A stretch of DNA of 32,210 bases from Thermohalobaculum sp039026295 (lineage in GTDB: Bacteria > Pseudomonadota > Alphaproteobacteria > Rhodobacterales > Rhodobacteraceae): positions 1-32,210 of the forward strand of contig JBCCMP010000004.1 in NCBI GenBank assembly GCA_039026295.1. Reading direction: 5' to 3'. The translations under genes and the position numbers were made by a program. A model generated the notes under the pieces. That model was not told where the DNA came from. It did no database searches and worked only from the letters and a program-made list of their open reading frames with translations. Below, piece after piece: positions 30,752 to 32,210 of this stretch. Within the stretch, counting starts at the first letter, position 1, and each line of letters starts with the position of its first letter.

Positions 30752-32210
30752 CGCTCTCAGGCGACGTTCTACTTCTTGTTTGTCTCGTATATGTCGCGGC
30801 CCTGTTCCTGATCGCCGCCTATGTCGACCGGCGCGCGTCGCAGGGGCGTCTCGCATGGCTTAGATCGCCCGTCATCTACACGCTTTCCATATCGGTCTAC
30901 TGTACCGCGTGGACGTTCTACGGCGCGGTTGGCAGCGCGGCGCGCAACGGGCTGGAATTCATCACGATCTATCTCGGTCCCACACTTGTCTTCATCGGTT
31001 GGTTTTGGGTCCTGAGAAAACTAGTGCGCATCGGGCGAGCCAACCGGGTCACGTCCATCGCTGACCTGATCAGCGCGCGCTACGGTAAAAGTCCGTCGAT
31101 TGCCGTTTTGGTCACGTTGATCGCAGTGACAGCCACGACCCCTTATATCGCACTGCAGCTGCAATCCGTGACCCGCAGCTATCAGGTCATTTCCGGCGAG
31201 AGCGACAGCACCATCACAGCTTTCTGGATCGCCGTCGGCATGGCTGTGTTCACGATCCTCTTCGGGACCCGCAACCTCGATGCCAACGAACGCCACCACG
31301 GCGTTGTCGCTGCCATCGCAGTTGAGGCCGTCGTCAAACTGTTCGCCCTAATCACCGTCGGCCTTTTCGTTGTCTGGAGCGCGGGCGGCTTCGGCGAAAT
31401 CTTCGACGATGTGCCATCCGAAGTGATCTATGGCGGGTCCGAGATTTTTGGCCCGCGCTGGGCGGCACTCACCTTTCTGTCGGCGGCGGCGATCATCTGC
31501 CTGCCACGCCAGTTTCAGGTCACGGTCGTCGAGAATGTTGATGAGCGCCATCTGGCGACCGCATCATGGCTCTTTCCTCTCTACCTTTTCGGGATGTGCC
31601 TTTTCATCGTGCCGATCGCGATCGCGGGGCTGAAATTCCTGCCCGCCGATGCCAACCCGGACCTCTATGTTCTGACACTGCCACTGTCGCAGGGGCGGTC
31701 AGAGATCGCATTGCTTGCCTTCCTTGGCGGGTTCTCCTCGGCGACCTCCATGGTCATTGTCGCCGCGATTGCCGTCTCGACCATGGTATCCAACCACATC
31801 GTCATGCCGATCGCCCTGCGTTTTCTTGATCGGCGCCAGCAGGTCTCCGGCGATGTCCGCAATCTGTTGCTCAACGCGCGGCGCATCTCGATCGCGCTCA
31901 TCCTGGCACTGGGCTTTTTCTACTTTCAGCTATCCGGCGGATCCGATGCCCTCGCCGCTATCGGGCTCATCGCCTTTGCGGGTGTTGCCCAGTTCCTGCC
32001 ATCTCTGCTGGGCGGCATCTTCTGGCGCGGGGCAACCCGGGCCGGGGCATTGGCAGGCCTGATGGTGGGCGCTTTGCTGTGGGCCTACACGCTGTTCCTG
32101 CCCAGCTTCGGCGGCGATCTGCTGTTGTCGCGCGAGGTTTTGACCAACGGTCCATGGGGCATCGAACTCCTCCGCCCGCAGGCTCTGCTCGGCCTCGGCG
32201 GGTTCGATCC
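30748..32210 (+). CDS. Sodium/solute-symporter-type sensor kinase (CrbS-like), N-terminal part, runs off right edge
   Basis: The 487 residues in the window form a sodium:solute symporter (SSS/SLC5) domain with about twelve hydrophobic segments. It begins MTLSGDVLLLVCLVYVAALFLIAAYVDRR, with the early motifs YCTAWTFYGAVGSAARNGLEF and VTSIADLISARYGKS, and later LPRQFQVTVVEN and GGFSSATSMVIVAAIAVSTMVSNHIVMPI. These motifs are those of SSS domains fused to histidine kinases (CrbS/CbrA type) rather than of plain transporters such as ActP. In that case PAS and kinase domains follow beyond the window. CrbS-type proteins control acetate use in gammaproteobacteria. That the kinase part exists here is inferred from the family and from the receiver gene upstream. 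Confidence 0.8.
   Translation, partial: MTLSGDVLLLVCLVYVAALFLIAAYVDRRASQGRLAWLRSPVIYTLSISVYCTAWTFYGAVGSAARNGLEFITIYLGPTLVFIGWFWVLRKLVRIGRANRVTSIADLISARYGKSPSIAVLVTLIAVTATTPYIALQLQSVTRSYQVISGESDSTITAFWIAVGMAVFTILFGTRNLDANERHHGVVAAIAVEAVVKLFALITVGLFVVWSAGGFGEIFDDVPSEVIYGGSEIFGPRWAALTFLSAAAIICLPRQFQVTVVENVDERHLATASWLFPLYLFGMCLFIVPIAIAGLKFLPADANPDLYVLTLPLSQGRSEIALLAFLGGFSSATSMVIVAAIAVSTMVSNHIVMPIALRFLDRRQQVSGDVRNLLLNARRISIALILALGFFYFQLSGGSDALAAIGLIAFAGVAQFLPSLLGGIFWRGATRAGALAGLMVGALLWAYTLFLPSFGGDLLLSREVLTNGPWGIELLRPQALLGLGGFD

Noticed and set aside
1..32210. Mobile element, phage, CRISPR array or toxin-antitoxin system
   Set aside because: No transposase, integrase, terminal inverted repeats, spaced repeat array or small toxin-antitoxin pair was seen on either strand.

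Overview
The window is a GC-rich, gene-dense bacterial chromosome segment with no mobile element, CRISPR array or rRNA. Protein sequences and gene content point to an alphaproteobacterium of the Rhodobacteraceae (Roseobacter/Rhodobacter type). The evidence is the trpT-secE-nusG-rplKAJL-rpoB order, the split glutamate synthase genes of the GlxBCD/MgsABC kind, and the crotonyl-CoA carboxylase/reductase plus ethylmalonyl-CoA mutase pair that defines the ethylmalonyl-CoA (EMC) route of acetyl-CoA assimilation. No strain is claimed.

Layout. 1-6294, minus strand: the transcription/translation block tRNA-Trp, secE, nusG, rplK, rplA, rplJ, rplL and the 5' part of rpoB, which runs off the left edge. 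Structured RNA leaders lie between rplA and rplJ and between rplL and rpoB. 6603-9490, plus strand: a tight three-gene operon encoding glutamate synthase split into a glutamine amidotransferase, a GXGXG protein and an FMN protein that lacks the iron-sulfur cysteines. 9712-11736, minus strand: a WD40 propeller protein, possibly with a short overlapping ORF in front, and rpsD with a clear promoter and terminator. 11915-14934: divergent genes for an acyl-CoA ligase and a DpkA/LhpD-type ketimine reductase, separated by a 17-bp palindrome. 15025-15204: a 59-residue histone H1-like protein. 15567-21057: the EMC cluster. ccr and a PlsB-like acyltransferase lie on the minus strand; a lipoprotein and ecm lie on the plus strand. 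21229-23180: an exported phosphodiester glycosidase-family protein and a 345-residue protein I do not recognise. 23229-28443, minus strand: a complete branched-chain-amino-acid-type ABC importer (binding protein, LivH, LivM, LivG, LivF). 28668-32210, plus strand: an ScfR/RamB-type acyl-CoA-responsive regulator, a single-domain response regulator, a small two-helix membrane protein and the transporter-like front of a sodium-symporter-type sensor kinase, cut by the right edge.

How it fits together. The right two thirds is biased to carbon assimilation through acyl-CoA esters: EMC enzymes, an acyl-CoA ligase, acyl-lipid synthesis, an importer, and a regulator from the family that controls propionyl-CoA and glyoxylate-type genes in relatives. 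ccr and ecm carry two shared DNA motifs in their upstream regions, which suggests co-regulation. The sensor kinase resembles CrbS-type acetate-switch kinases. I see no clearly new multi-gene defence or mobile system. The least explained items are the 345-residue protein, the shared ccr/ecm motifs, the orphan split glutamate synthase and the three-part receiver/small membrane protein/symporter-kinase operon.
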